DNA of 64,000 nucleotides from JAICJC01 sp963757605 (lineage in GTDB: Bacteria > Actinomycetota > Thermoleophilia > Gaiellales > JAICJC01). Where the stretch lies: positions 558,001-622,000 of the forward strand of contig CAVWSF010000005.1 of assembly GCA_963757605.1 (NCBI GenBank), in the 5' to 3' direction. Within the stretch, counting starts at the first letter, position 1. Every line of letters begins with the position of its first letter. The notes below the pieces were generated by a model that saw nothing but the letters and a program-made list of their open reading frames with translations, searched no databases and was not told where the DNA came from. The translations under genes and the position numbers were made by a program. Positions 35,571 through 44,305 of this stretch are shown piece by piece.

Positions 35571-36329
35571 GTGACAACGCCGACGTTGAGCCGAAACATC
35601 GTCATCTCGGTCGTCCTCGCCCTGGCGGCGGCGGTCGCGCTCATCCTCTACACGAACCATGTGCAGGACTCCGCCCGCTCGTCCGGCGACGCGGTCCGGG
35701 TCGTGGTCGTCACGCGCGACATCCGCGCCGGGACGTCGGTCGACACCGCGGCGGCTGACGGCGATCTCGCCTATCGAACCGTGCGGCGCTCCGATCTCGT
35801 GCCCGGCGCCTACACCGACCTGAACGCCGCCCGCGGCCTCATCCTGCTCCAGCCGGTCTTCCACGGCGACCAGCTCACGGCGAGCCGCACCGGCGTCCGC
35901 CACGACCAGAGCGTGGCCGAGCGGCTGACCGGGAACCAGCGCGCGTTCCGCCTGCCGGTCGACCCCAACTCCGGCATGACCGGCGACGTTCGCGCCGGCG
36001 ACCACGTCGACGTCATGGCGAGCTACGTCCTCCAGTCGAACCAGACCGAGACGTACGTCCTCGCCGCCGGCGCGCTCGTCATGGACGTGACGCCGCCGGC
36101 CGACGCCCAGCCCGGCGACGCCAACGCCCAGGGCTCGATCCTGCTGCGCCTGACCGAGCGCCAGGTCTCGTACCTCGCGAACGCTCTCGCGAACTCCGAC
36201 GGCGCCCCGGCCAGTGGCTCGAAGACGATCTGGGTCGCGCTCGCCGGCGCCCACGGCGCCACCTGGGAGAAGCACAAGCCCGTCGTGCTGCCCGGCGCGT
36301 TCCCCGAAAACGGCGTCCCCTCGAAGTGA
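35571..36329 (+). CDS. cpaB: Tad/Flp pilus assembly protein CpaB (SAF domain)
   Basis: A 252-residue protein with an N-terminal membrane anchor (about residues 10-28) and an SAF/RcpC domain (VVVTRDIRAGTSVD; GDHVDVMASYVLQ). In monoderms CpaB is thought to support the pilus across the cell wall rather than a secretin. GTG start with AAGGAG 8 nt upstream. First gene of a five-gene Tad operon with overlapping junctions. Confidence 0.88.
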   Translation: MTTPTLSRNIVISVVLALAAAVALILYTNHVQDSARSSGDAVRVVVVTRDIRAGTSVDTAAADGDLAYRTVRRSDLVPGAYTDLNAARGLILLQPVFHGDQLTASRTGVRHDQSVAERLTGNQRAFRLPVDPNSGMTGDVRAGDHVDVMASYVLQSNQTETYVLAAGALVMDVTPPADAQPGDANAQGSILLRLTERQVSYLANALANSDGAPASGSKTIWVALAGAHGATWEKHKPVVLPGAFPENGVPSK

Positions 36330-36343
36330 CAGGAGCCCGACCG

Positions 36344-37465
36344 ATGCAGCCCGATCTCATCCGCGTCGCCTTGCAGGCTGACGAGCCCTCGATCCGCGAG
36401 CTCTTCGAGCGGTCGGGGATGGTCGAGATCGTCGAGTCGGCCCCCGAGGTGCTGGTCTGGCACCTCCCGCCCGACAGCGACGGCCTGCCCGCCGAGCTCC
36501 GCGCCGCGCTCGCCGACCCGCACGGCCCCGGCATCGTCGCCCTGACCGACGACCATCCCAGCCGCTGGTTCGAGGAGGCCATGCACCTGGGCGTCGACGA
36601 CGTCCTGTGCCTGCCCCAGTCGCCCCAGTCCCTCGGCATGGCCGCCGCCAAGGCCCGCGCGTCGCGCACCCGCCGCGCCGTCGCGCTCTCGTCCCAGGTG
36701 GTGCAGAGCTCGTCGCGCGCCGGCCGCGAGGCGCACGCCTTCACCGTGTTCTCGACGAAGGGCGGCTCCGGCAAGACGGTGATCGCCACCAACCTGGCCG
36801 TCTGCTTCGCCCGCCAGGGCCTGCGGACGCTGCTCGTCGACCTCGACCTGCACTCGGGCGACGACGCGCTCGTGCTCGGTCTCTCGCCACGCTGGACGGT
36901 GCTCGACCTCGTCCAGTCGCCCGGCGACCTCGACGCCGAGAAGCTGGCCGGGTTCGTGACCCGGCACTCGAGCGGCGTCGACCTCCTGCCCGCGCCGACC
37001 CGGCCGGACGAGGAGGAGCTCGTCGCGATCGACCGGCTCGAGCCGCTGCTCGAGGTGGCCCGCCGGAGCTACGACGCGGTCGTCATCGACACCTCGTCGA
37101 GCTTCGCGCCCGCGACGCTGCTCGCGATCGACCACACCGACACGCTCATCCTGGTCGGGGCGTCGGACGTGCCGACCATCAAGAGCCTGAAGATCGCGCT
37201 GGAGACGCTGGACATGCTCGAGATGACGCTGCGCGACACGCGCATCCTCATGAACCGCTCGGGCGCCAAGGTCGGGCTCGAGGATCGCGATGTCGAGCGC
37301 ACGCTGCGGCGCGAGATCACCTACACCCTGCCGTCCGACAAGGCCGTCCCGATCTCCGTCAACCGCGGCCAGCCGGTCGTCGTCGACAACCCCAAGTCGC
37401 GCGTCGCCCGGTCGCTCCTGGAGATCGCTCAGTCGCTCCACGGCGCGGTCGGGAGCCGTCAGTGA
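36344..37465 (+). CDS. cpaE: CpaE/TadZ-like pilus-localisation ATPase
   Basis: A 373-residue protein: an atypical receiver-like N-terminal domain (about 1-110, EEAMHLGVDDVLCLPQSPQ) and a MinD/ParA-type ATPase (FSTKGGSGKTVIATNLAV about 137; VDLDLHSGDDALVLG; VIDTSSSFAPATLLA). TadZ/CpaE marks the cell site of the Tad machine. AGGAG 8 nt before the ATG at 36344 decides this start over a GTG at 36326. Confidence 0.88.
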   Translation: MQPDLIRVALQADEPSIRELFERSGMVEIVESAPEVLVWHLPPDSDGLPAELRAALADPHGPGIVALTDDHPSRWFEEAMHLGVDDVLCLPQSPQSLGMAAAKARASRTRRAVALSSQVVQSSSRAGREAHAFTVFSTKGGSGKTVIATNLAVCFARQGLRTLLVDLDLHSGDDALVLGLSPRWTVLDLVQSPGDLDAEKLAGFVTRHSSGVDLLPAPTRPDEEELVAIDRLEPLLEVARRSYDAVVIDTSSSFAPATLLAIDHTDTLILVGASDVPTIKSLKIALETLDMLEMTLRDTRILMNRSGAKVGLEDRDVERTLRREITYTLPSDKAVPISVNRGQPVVVDNPKSRVARSLLEIAQSLHGAVGSRQ

Positions 37466-38865
37466 CGCCCGATCGGCGCAGGCGCACGCTCGCCGGCCGG
37501 ATGCGGCGGGCAGAGCCGGCGGTCGCCGCGGCCGACGCGAGCCCGCAGCAGGAGGACCCGTTCGCCGAGATCCGGCAAGCCGCGCAGGCCGTGGCCGTGC
37601 ACGAGCTGGGCCAGGAGCTCTCCGAGGGCGACGTCCCCGAGGAGGAGCTGCACGAGCAGGTCACCAAGGCGGTCGACCAGGCGCTGGCCGAGGCCGGAAC
37701 GCCGCTCAGCACCACCGACCGCGCGCGGCTCGTCCGCGAGATCACGCACAACATCCTCGGCTACGGGCCGATCGAGCCGTTCCTGGCCGACCCCGAGGTG
37801 ACCGAGGTGATGGTCAACAACCACCACACCATCTACGTCGAGCGGCGCGGGCTGATCGAGGAGACCGACGTGCGCTTCGGCTCTGAGCGCCACCTGCTCC
37901 AGGTGATCGACCGGATCGTCGCCCAGACCGGGCGCCGCATCGACGAGTCGAGCCCGATGGTCGACGCGCGCCTGCCCGACGGCTCGCGCGTGAACGCGAT
38001 CATCCCGCCGCTTGCCATCACCGGCCCGTCGCTCACCATCCGCAAGTTCTCGCGCGAGCCGCTCTCGATGGACGACCTCGTCTCGTTCGGGAGCCTCTCG
38101 CATCAGGCCGCGGCGTTCCTGGAGGCCTGCGTCGAGGGCAAGCTGAACGTCCTCATCTCGGGCGGCACCGGCACCGGCAAGACGACGCTCCTGAACGTGC
38201 TCTCGTCGTTCATCCCCGAGCGCGAGCGCATCATCACGATCGAGGACGCGGCCGAGCTGAAGCTGGCCCAGCGCCACGTCATCAGCCTCGAGGCCCGCCC
38301 CTCGAACATCGAGGGCAAGGGCGCGATCACGATCCGCGACCTCGTCCGGAACGCGCTTCGCATGCGCCCCGACCGCATCGTGGTCGGCGAGTGCCGCGGC
38401 GGCGAGGCCGTCGACATGCTGCAGGCGATGAACACGGGCCACGACGGCTCGCTGACGACGATCCACGCCAACAGCCCGCGCGACGCTCTGGCCCGCACCG
38501 AGACGCTCGTCCTCACCGCCGGCTTCGACCTGCCGCTCAAGGCGATCCGCGACCAGATCGCGAGCGCGTTCGACCTCATCATCCAGGTGAACCGGCTGGT
38601 CGACGGCCGCCGCCGCATCACCCACATCACCGAGGTCGGCCGGATGGAGGGCGACGTCATCACCCTCCAGGACATCTTCGTCGCCTCGTTCGTCGACGAG
38701 GCGGGCGGCGACCACGTGACGTCCAAGATGGTCCACACCGGCATCCGGCCCGGCTTCGGCGAGAAGCTCGAGCAGCACGGCGTGACGCTCCCCAAGGGGC
38801 TGTTCGGCGAGACCGCCGGCAAGGTCGACGTGCTGCGCCGCGGCAAGGAGCGGAGGAGCGCGTGA
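37462..38865 (+). CDS. cpaF: Tad secretion ATPase CpaF/TadA
   Basis: A 467-residue hexameric motor of the type II/IV secretion superfamily. It has Walker A ISGGTGTGKTTLLNVLS (about residue 232), Asp box IITIEDAAELKLAQ, Walker B DRIVVGECRGGEAVDMLQAM and the His box TTIHANSPRDALAR. It powers Flp pilus assembly. GTG start overlapping the cpaE stop. The N-terminal 100 residues form the usual flexible domain. Confidence 0.95.
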   Translation: MTPDRRRRTLAGRMRRAEPAVAAADASPQQEDPFAEIRQAAQAVAVHELGQELSEGDVPEEELHEQVTKAVDQALAEAGTPLSTTDRARLVREITHNILGYGPIEPFLADPEVTEVMVNNHHTIYVERRGLIEETDVRFGSERHLLQVIDRIVAQTGRRIDESSPMVDARLPDGSRVNAIIPPLAITGPSLTIRKFSREPLSMDDLVSFGSLSHQAAAFLEACVEGKLNVLISGGTGTGKTTLLNVLSSFIPERERIITIEDAAELKLAQRHVISLEARPSNIEGKGAITIRDLVRNALRMRPDRIVVGECRGGEAVDMLQAMNTGHDGSLTTIHANSPRDALARTETLVLTAGFDLPLKAIRDQIASAFDLIIQVNRLVDGRRRITHITEVGRMEGDVITLQDIFVASFVDEAGGDHVTSKMVHTGIRPGFGEKLEQHGVTLPKGLFGETAGKVDVLRRGKERRSA

Positions 38866-40724
38866 ACGCCGGCCGCGCAGGCCGCGCGGCGGCCGTCGCG
38901 CTGATCGCCACCGCGCTCGCCGCCCCGGCCGCCTGGGGCACCGCCCCGCCGACCGACGTGACGGGCGTCTCGCCCGCCGGTCCGCACACGGTGCGCGTGC
39001 TCGTGAAGACCGCCGGCGACCTGGCGACGTCCGACGTCGAGGCCGACCTGGGTGGCCGCTTCGCGTTCGTCGAGGGCATCCACCGGTCCGGGCCCGTGCG
39101 CCGCACCGATCTCGTCTTCGCCGTCGACACGTCTGGCTCGATGGCCGGCGCACCGATCGCGGCGGCAACCGCCGCCGGGCGGCGGCTGCTCGACGCCGTC
39201 GGCAGCTCCGGCCGGGTGGGCCTCGTCACGTTCTCCGACACCGCCACCGTCGTGCGCCCGCTGACGGCCGACGCCGGCTCGGTGCGGGCCGCGCTCGGAG
39301 CGCTCGACACGCACTCGGGGACGGCCCTCTACGACGGCATCGGGCTCGCCGTCGACACCGTCCTCGCGGCACCCGATTCCGACGCGCGCCGCATCGTGGT
39401 CGTCCTCTCCGACGGCGCTGACACGGCCTCGTCGGCCACGCTTGCCGGCCTCACCCAGCGGCTGCGCGCCGCCGGGGTGGAGGTCGACGCGGTGGGCCTC
39501 GAGTCCTCGCCGTCGTTTCGGGCCGGGCCGCTTCGGCAGCTCACGGCGGCCACCGGAGGGGAGCTCGCGCCGACCCGCACGCTGGCCGGACTCGAGCCGA
39601 TCGCGCTCCAGCTCTCGCAGGCCCGGCTGGCGACGACCTACGCGGTCGACGTCGACCTTCCTCAGTCCGGCGCCCGGTCGCTCCACGTCCGTGTGCGCGG
39701 CGGCCGCGCGGCTGCCGTGCGGCTGCCCAAGGGCGTATCGGGCTCCTCGCCGAGCTTCTGGTCGGCGTACGGCGGTCCTGTCGTCGTCCTCCTGGGCGTC
39801 GCCGCCGTCGGCATGCTGGCGTACGTGATCGCCGCCGCGGCCGGCTCACGCCGGCCCCCGCTCTCGGCCCGGCTCGCCGACTACACGGCGCAGGGCGCCG
39901 CCGGCGAGGTGCCGGCGCGATCGCTCTTCATGCTCGAGCTCTCCGAGATGCTCGAGGCCCGCCTTGGCGAGAAGTGGGTCTGGAAGCGGCTCGACCGCCT
40001 GTGCGGCCAGGCGGGGATCCAGCGGCCGACCGGGCACGTCGCCCTGGCCGCGGCCGGGAGCGGCCTCGCCGGAGCCGTGACGGCGACCGCCGTCCTCGGC
40101 TTACTGGCCGGCGTCCCCGGGCTGATCGCCGGGCTCGCCGCCCCGGTCGCCGCGCTGCGGTTCCGGGCCGGCCGCCGCCAGCGCCAGTTCGAGGCCGAGC
40201 TGCCCGAGCTCCTGTCGGTCTGGGCGAGCGCCCTTCGCGCCGGACGCTCGTTCGCGCAGGCGCTCGACTCGATCGTCGACGAGGCCGGCGAGCCTGCGCA
40301 CACCGAGTTCCGCCGTGCCCAGCAGCAGGTCCGGCTCGGCGTCCCGGTCGAGCAGGCGCTCGACGAGATGTCCCAGCGGCTCCGCTCGGAGAGCTTCGAG
40401 CTCGTCGTCCTCACGACCGACGTGCAGCGGCGCGTCGGCGGAAACGTCGCCGAGATCTTCGACCAGGTGGCCGAGACGGTGCGCCGCCGCCATCAGTTCT
40501 CGGCCCGCGTGAAGGCGCTGACCTCGATGGGCCGGCTCTCGGCGCAGGTGCTGATCGGCCTGCCGTTCGCGATGGCCGCCCTCCTCACCCTGATCAACCA
40601 CGACTACATGCGGCCGCTCTACTCCACCCGCACGGGCCACATCCTGATCGCGGTCGGGCTCGCGATGATGACCGTCGGCGCGCTCATCCTGCGTCGCATG
40701 GTGAAGCCGAGGACGATCGCATGA
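38862..40724 (+). CDS. tadB: vWA-TadB fusion protein
   Basis: A 620-residue protein. A signal peptide (about 1-26) leads into a von Willebrand A domain (about 80-255) with the MIDAS motif FAVDTSGSMAG (about residue 87) and VVVLSDGADT. A membrane segment near 308-326 follows, then a type II secretion F domain (about 445-590; LSVWASALRAGRSFAQALDSI) of the TadB platform protein. TadB normally lacks the extracellular vWA domain. Start overlaps the cpaF stop (GTGA) and end overlaps tadC. Confidence 0.9.
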   Translation: MNAGRAGRAAAVALIATALAAPAAWGTAPPTDVTGVSPAGPHTVRVLVKTAGDLATSDVEADLGGRFAFVEGIHRSGPVRRTDLVFAVDTSGSMAGAPIAAATAAGRRLLDAVGSSGRVGLVTFSDTATVVRPLTADAGSVRAALGALDTHSGTALYDGIGLAVDTVLAAPDSDARRIVVVLSDGADTASSATLAGLTQRLRAAGVEVDAVGLESSPSFRAGPLRQLTAATGGELAPTRTLAGLEPIALQLSQARLATTYAVDVDLPQSGARSLHVRVRGGRAAAVRLPKGVSGSSPSFWSAYGGPVVVLLGVAAVGMLAYVIAAAAGSRRPPLSARLADYTAQGAAGEVPARSLFMLELSEMLEARLGEKWVWKRLDRLCGQAGIQRPTGHVALAAAGSGLAGAVTATAVLGLLAGVPGLIAGLAAPVAALRFRAGRRQRQFEAELPELLSVWASALRAGRSFAQALDSIVDEAGEPAHTEFRRAQQQVRLGVPVEQALDEMSQRLRSESFELVVLTTDVQRRVGGNVAEIFDQVAETVRRRHQFSARVKALTSMGRLSAQVLIGLPFAMAALLTLINHDYMRPLYSTRTGHILIAVGLAMMTVGALILRRMVKPRTIA

Positions 40725-41614
40725 TGTGGCTTCTCGTGAGCGTCATCCTGATCGGCGGCGCCGTCTTCTTCGCCCTGCGGGCGGCGACCCAGGGCCGGCT
40801 CCAGGTCGAGGCGGTGCTCGGCCGCATGTCGGGCTACGGCTACGCCAGCGCGCCGAGGGGCTCCGACCCGCGGGCCTGGCTCCGCCGGGTCGGCCGTATC
40901 GCGCCCGGCGGGCGCGGCGAGGCCGCGGAGGTCCTACGCCGCAAGCTCGCCGCCGCCGGCTGGTCGAAGCGGCTCGCCCCGGAGGATGTCGCCGGCCTCA
41001 AGGTCGTCCTGCCGCTCTCGGCCTACGCGACGATGTTCGCGGCGGCCGCGCTCGGCCTGATCCCGTTCCTGCTGGCGGCCGTCGCCGGCCTCGCGCTCTC
41101 GGCGCTGGCCTACATGGGCCTGCCGGTCGTCATCGACGTGCGCATGCACGGCCGCCGGGACAAGATCGTCTCGGGGCTTCCGACCGTGCTCGACCTGCTG
41201 ACGCTCTCGATCGAGGCCGGGATGAGCTTCGACGCCGCCCTCAGCCGGCTGGTGCGCCGCCTGGACGGCCCGCTCATCGACGAGCTGGCGCTGATGCAGC
41301 GCGAGATGCAGCTCGGCACCCCTCGCTCGGAGGCGCTCACGGCGCTCGCCCACCGCGTGGACGCAGCCGAGATGACGAGCTTCGCGCGCGCCCTGGCCCA
41401 GGCCGAGAAGCTGGGCGTGCCGCTCGCGCAGATGCTGCGCACCCAGGCTGACGAGCTTCGCATCCGCCTTCGCAACAACGCCGAGGAGCACGCGATGCGG
41501 GCGCCGGTCAAGATGCTCTTCCCCACGGTGGCGCTGATCTTCCCGGCCATGTTCGTGGTCGTCCTCGGCCCGGCGGTCATCTCGATCCTCGACAACCTCG
41601 CGCGCACCCACTAG
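40721..41614 (+). CDS. tadC: Tad pilus platform protein TadC
   Basis: A 297-residue T2SSF-family membrane protein: an N-terminal anchor, a double membrane hairpin (about 100-140), the F domain (LPTVLDLLTLSIEAGMSFDAAL; AEKLGVPLAQMLRTQADELR) and a C-terminal membrane segment. It pairs with TadB as the inner-membrane platform. ATG overlaps the tadB stop. No pilin, TadE/F or prepilin peptidase gene follows, so these must lie outside the window. Confidence 0.92.
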   Translation: MMWLLVSVILIGGAVFFALRAATQGRLQVEAVLGRMSGYGYASAPRGSDPRAWLRRVGRIAPGGRGEAAEVLRRKLAAAGWSKRLAPEDVAGLKVVLPLSAYATMFAAAALGLIPFLLAAVAGLALSALAYMGLPVVIDVRMHGRRDKIVSGLPTVLDLLTLSIEAGMSFDAALSRLVRRLDGPLIDELALMQREMQLGTPRSEALTALAHRVDAAEMTSFARALAQAEKLGVPLAQMLRTQADELRIRLRNNAEEHAMRAPVKMLFPTVALIFPAMFVVVLGPAVISILDNLARTH

Positions 41615-41828
41615 ATGATTGATCGATAACTCCCGTGATGCTTGGGCGGCGAGAACCGAGCAGCACAAGGACGCAGGGAAGCCCAATATCAGGCGATAGT
41701 GGGTTGACCGAGGACACAGCGATGCGACGGTTCGCAGCCGCAGCCCCGCCACAGTCGCCACCAGTCCCCAGCTGGACGTCCAGGCGCGCGGCAATTGGGA
41801 ATCACCGATCTAGGCGGCGGTCTCGCCG

Positions 41829-42206
41829 TCAGTACGGAGGCTGGAGGCCCGAGAGCATCGGGAAGTGGCGCACGTTCGTGGTCAGCAAATCGGCCTCCAG
41901 AAGGAGGGCCGTCGCAGCGGTCAGGTAGTCGGCGTCGTCGATTCCGCTGTGAGCGCGGCGATGCCTGCGCGCCAGATCGCCCGCCGTGCGAGCAACGTCT
42001 TCACCGACGGCGACCCACGACACGGCCGAGAAGAACTGCTCCAACGCGGGGAGCTCGTCGTCGCGGACTCCCGCGAGGAGCTCGAACCGAACCACGTCGC
42101 TGGCGGCGACGGTCTCGTCGTTCTCGATGAGCTCTCTCAGGAGGTCGACGGCGGATCGGTCGCCTCGCAGATGGTCGATGGCGACGGTCGTGTCGAGGAG
42201 CTTCAC
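41829..42206 (-). CDS. vapC: VapC-type PIN-domain toxin
   Basis: A 125-residue PIN endoribonuclease. The acidic residues fit the fold: MKLLDTTVAIDHLRG (Asp5), VRFELLAGV (Glu about 42), and HSGIDDADYLTAATALLLEADLLTTN (two aspartates about 90-93 and a late site). It probably cuts tRNA or rRNA when free of VapB. It overlaps the antitoxin gene by 4 nt. It lies in a slightly lower-GC pocket after the Tad operon. Confidence 0.9.
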   Translation of the reverse strand: MKLLDTTVAIDHLRGDRSAVDLLRELIENDETVAASDVVRFELLAGVRDDELPALEQFFSAVSWVAVGEDVARTAGDLARRHRRAHSGIDDADYLTAATALLLEADLLTTNVRHFPMLSGLQPPY

Positions 42207-42463
42207 TCGAGCCCGAGGCGGCCAAGCCGCTCGGTGAGGTCGCCGCGAACTGAGTCCACGTACGTGCTACCCGTGAAGCTGCGCCCGCGCCAGGTGCCGG
42301 CGCTCGCCGCGAGCGCCTGGAGCTTGTCCGCCTTCGTGGGCTGCCCGAAGGCGCTCCGTACCGCGCGTCGCACAAGCTCAGAACGCGACGCGCCCGTTGC
42401 GCGTGCGACGCGGTCGAGAAGCTCGAGCTCGTCGCTTCCAAGGTAGATCTGCGTCCGGCCCAT
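42203..42463 (-). CDS. vapB: VapB-type ribbon-helix-helix antitoxin
   Basis: An 86-residue protein beginning MGRTQIYLGSDELELLDRVA, a ribbon-helix-helix DNA-binding start, followed by ATGASRSELVRRAVRSAFG and a toxin-binding tail rich in Trp, Arg and Ser. The ATG at 42463 is directly preceded by a TATACT -10 box and lies in a palindromic operator, so the frame extension upstream is not used. Confidence 0.88.
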   Translation of the reverse strand: MGRTQIYLGSDELELLDRVARATGASRSELVRRAVRSAFGQPTKADKLQALAASAGTWRGRSFTGSTYVDSVRGDLTERLGRLGLE

Positions 42464-42480
42464 GGTGTCAGTATACACCA
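42463..42480. promoter_or_regulatory. VapBC autoregulatory operator over a leaderless promoter
   Basis: TGGTGTCAGTATACACCA is a perfect TGGTGT-N6-ACACCA palindrome. It covers the minus-strand TATACT -10 box (42470-42475), 6 nt before the vapB ATG, so VapB binding would block initiation. Operator function is inferred. Confidence 0.6.
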
Positions 42481-42523
42481 CTGTGTGGCGCGTTCCCAGT
42501 CCCAGTGGGCTCTGCAGGTGGGT

Positions 42524-42841
42524 TCAGAAGGCGAGCGGCAGCCAGGGCACGGCGACCCACGCAGCGAACACGCCGAGCCACGTGAGGGTCCACACGTCTG
42601 CCACCGCCTGCCCTCTCCCGGCCGCGAGCTGCACTGCCTTCCACCCTCCGGCTACTCCGCCGGCTGTCAGCACTGCCAGCGACAGCACGGCGGCAGCGCT
42701 TGGGCTGAGCGGGTCGGGGCTGCGAACGACATCGAACATCCCGACGGCGCCCGCCGAGACGACCGCCGCCGCGACCAGCGCCGCCGCGGAGCGCCGAAGC
42801 CGAAGTCCCTGTGCGGGCGGGTTGCGGACGGTGTCGTGCAT
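42524..42841 (-). CDS. Small three-segment membrane protein
   Basis: A 105-residue protein with three hydrophobic stretches (about residues 18-40, 47-65 and 80-102) and a basic N-terminus. No motif or family was recognised. It is divergent from the HD-GYP gene and tail to head with VapB. Codon bias (G/C third positions) fits a real gene. Confidence 0.55.
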   Translation of the reverse strand: MHDTVRNPPAQGLRLRRSAAALVAAAVVSAGAVGMFDVVRSPDPLSPSAAAVLSLAVLTAGGVAGGWKAVQLAAGRGQAVADVWTLTWLGVFAAWVAVPWLPLAF

Positions 42842-42925
42842 CGGGATGAGCGTACATGCCCATGCACCAGTATCTGGCAGACCGCGCCGGCAGGGATAAC
42901 CCGTCCGGTATCGAACACCGGCCCG

Positions 42926-44095
42926 ATGCCCGCCGCCCGACGCCGCGTCGCGCCGATTCCTGCCCTGCCTCCGCACCTCGAGGCCGCGCTGGGCGTGATC
43001 GAGGCGGTGCAGTCGCTCGGCGAGCTGGTCGACGTGGCCGAGATCCTCGCCACCCTGGCCCGCCGCCTGACCGAGCTCGTCGACGCAAGCGCCTGCCTCG
43101 TGTCGCTCGTCGACGTCCATGCGGGGACCGTCCGCGACCGGGCCGGGCACGCCCGGCCGCCGCACGAGTGGCCGCGGGCGGCCGAGGAGTACGAGCTGGA
43201 GGACTATCCGCGGACGGCCGCCGTGATCGAGACCGGCGTGCCGTACGGCTGCTCGCTCGGGATCGGGCGCCCGGACTCGTCCGAGAGCGCGCGGCTGCGC
43301 GAGCTCGGCTACCGCTCGCTCCTCATGCTGCGGCTGCGCGTCGACGGCGAGCCGTACGGGCTGATCGAGATCTACGACGAGCACCGGCGCACGTTCGCGC
43401 AGGCCGAGATCCGGCTCTGCCAGGCGCTCGCGACCGAGGCCGGCAAGGCCGTGTCGCGGGCCCGTATGGCCGAGCGGCTCGAGGAGGCGTACTTCTCGAC
43501 CCTCGGCGCCCTGGCGGCGGCGCTCGAGGCCAAGGACGCCTACACGTCCGACCACGCAACCCATATCGCCGAGCTCGCGGGCGCCGTCTGCGAGCGGCTC
43601 GACATCGCGCCCGGCGAGTCGCGCCTCGTCCGGCTGGCCGCGCTCCTGCACGACATCGGCAAGATCGGCGTCCCCGAGGTGATCCTGCGGAAGCCCGGCC
43701 CGCTGACCGCGCGGGAGACGGCCAAGATGCGCCAGCACGCCGAGATCGGCGCGCGGATCCTGAAGCCGGTGCCCCACTTCGCCGAGCTCGTCCCGCTGGT
43801 GCGGGCAAGCCACGAGCGCTGGGACGGCACCGGGTATCCGGAAGGGCTCGCGGCCGAGCGCATCCCGCTCGGGGCGCGCGTGATCTGCGTGTGCGACGCC
43901 TTCCACGCGATGACCGAGGATCGCGTCTACCGGCGCGCGCTCCCGGTCGCCGACGCCATGGCCGAGATCGAGCGCTGCTCCGGCTCGCAGTTCGACCCCG
44001 AGTGCGCCGAGGCCCTCCTCGAGGTCGTCCGCGCCCAGGGGTGGCCACGCATCGCGCGCGACCGTGTTGTCAGGCTGGCCCACGACCCGGTCTAG
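42926..44095 (+). CDS. GAF and HD-GYP domain c-di-GMP phosphodiesterase
   Basis: A 389-residue protein: GAF domain (about residues 20-175) and complete HD-GYP domain (about 190-380) with LLHDIGKIGVPE (about 240), HAEIGARIL, and HERWDGTGYPEGL plus DAFHAMTEDR. All metal-binding residues of active HD-GYP phosphodiesterases are present, so it should hydrolyse c-di-GMP to pGpG or GMP under GAF control. ATG chosen as the first methionine before the conserved region. Divergent from the small membrane protein. Confidence 0.88.
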   Translation: MPAARRRVAPIPALPPHLEAALGVIEAVQSLGELVDVAEILATLARRLTELVDASACLVSLVDVHAGTVRDRAGHARPPHEWPRAAEEYELEDYPRTAAVIETGVPYGCSLGIGRPDSSESARLRELGYRSLLMLRLRVDGEPYGLIEIYDEHRRTFAQAEIRLCQALATEAGKAVSRARMAERLEEAYFSTLGALAAALEAKDAYTSDHATHIAELAGAVCERLDIAPGESRLVRLAALLHDIGKIGVPEVILRKPGPLTARETAKMRQHAEIGARILKPVPHFAELVPLVRASHERWDGTGYPEGLAAERIPLGARVICVCDAFHAMTEDRVYRRALPVADAMAEIERCSGSQFDPECAEALLEVVRAQGWPRIARDRVVRLAHDPV

Positions 44096-44111
44096 ATCCG
44101 GGGTCTAGACC
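44089..44111. repeat. Small inverted repeat at the HD-GYP stop codon
   Basis: GGTCTAGA...TCTAGACC, 8-bp perfect arms with a 7-nt loop. It contains the TAG stop of the HD-GYP gene and is reminiscent of a decayed GGGGTC-type repeat. Confidence 0.4.
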
Positions 44112-44126
44112 GCGCTCATACCCGGC

Positions 44127-44161
44127 GCCGCCGGCATGCCACGACACGGCATGCGGGCGGC
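44127..44161 (+). terminator. Long GC hairpin after the HD-GYP gene
   Basis: GCCGCCGGCATGCC and GGCATGCGGGCGGC form a 14-bp stem with one mismatch and a 7-nt loop. No U tract follows, as in many actinobacterial terminators. The spacing of 31 nt after the stop fits termination. Confidence 0.55.
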
Positions 44162-44305
44162 CCTGTCACCCCTGATCCGGTCGTAGGATGGAGGTGAGGA
44201 CTAGTTCCTCGCTCAACCTCCGCCCCACCAGTCGGACGATGCGACGCCTACGCACGCTGGACGACGGTCAACCCGCAAGCTGCCTCCAAGCAAAGGAGTG
44301 TCACC

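Noticed and set aside
41615..41828. Short frames in the spacer between tadC and vapC
   Set aside because: No ribosome site, poor codon bias and no similarity to known families; I see nothing functional in this 214-bp spacer.
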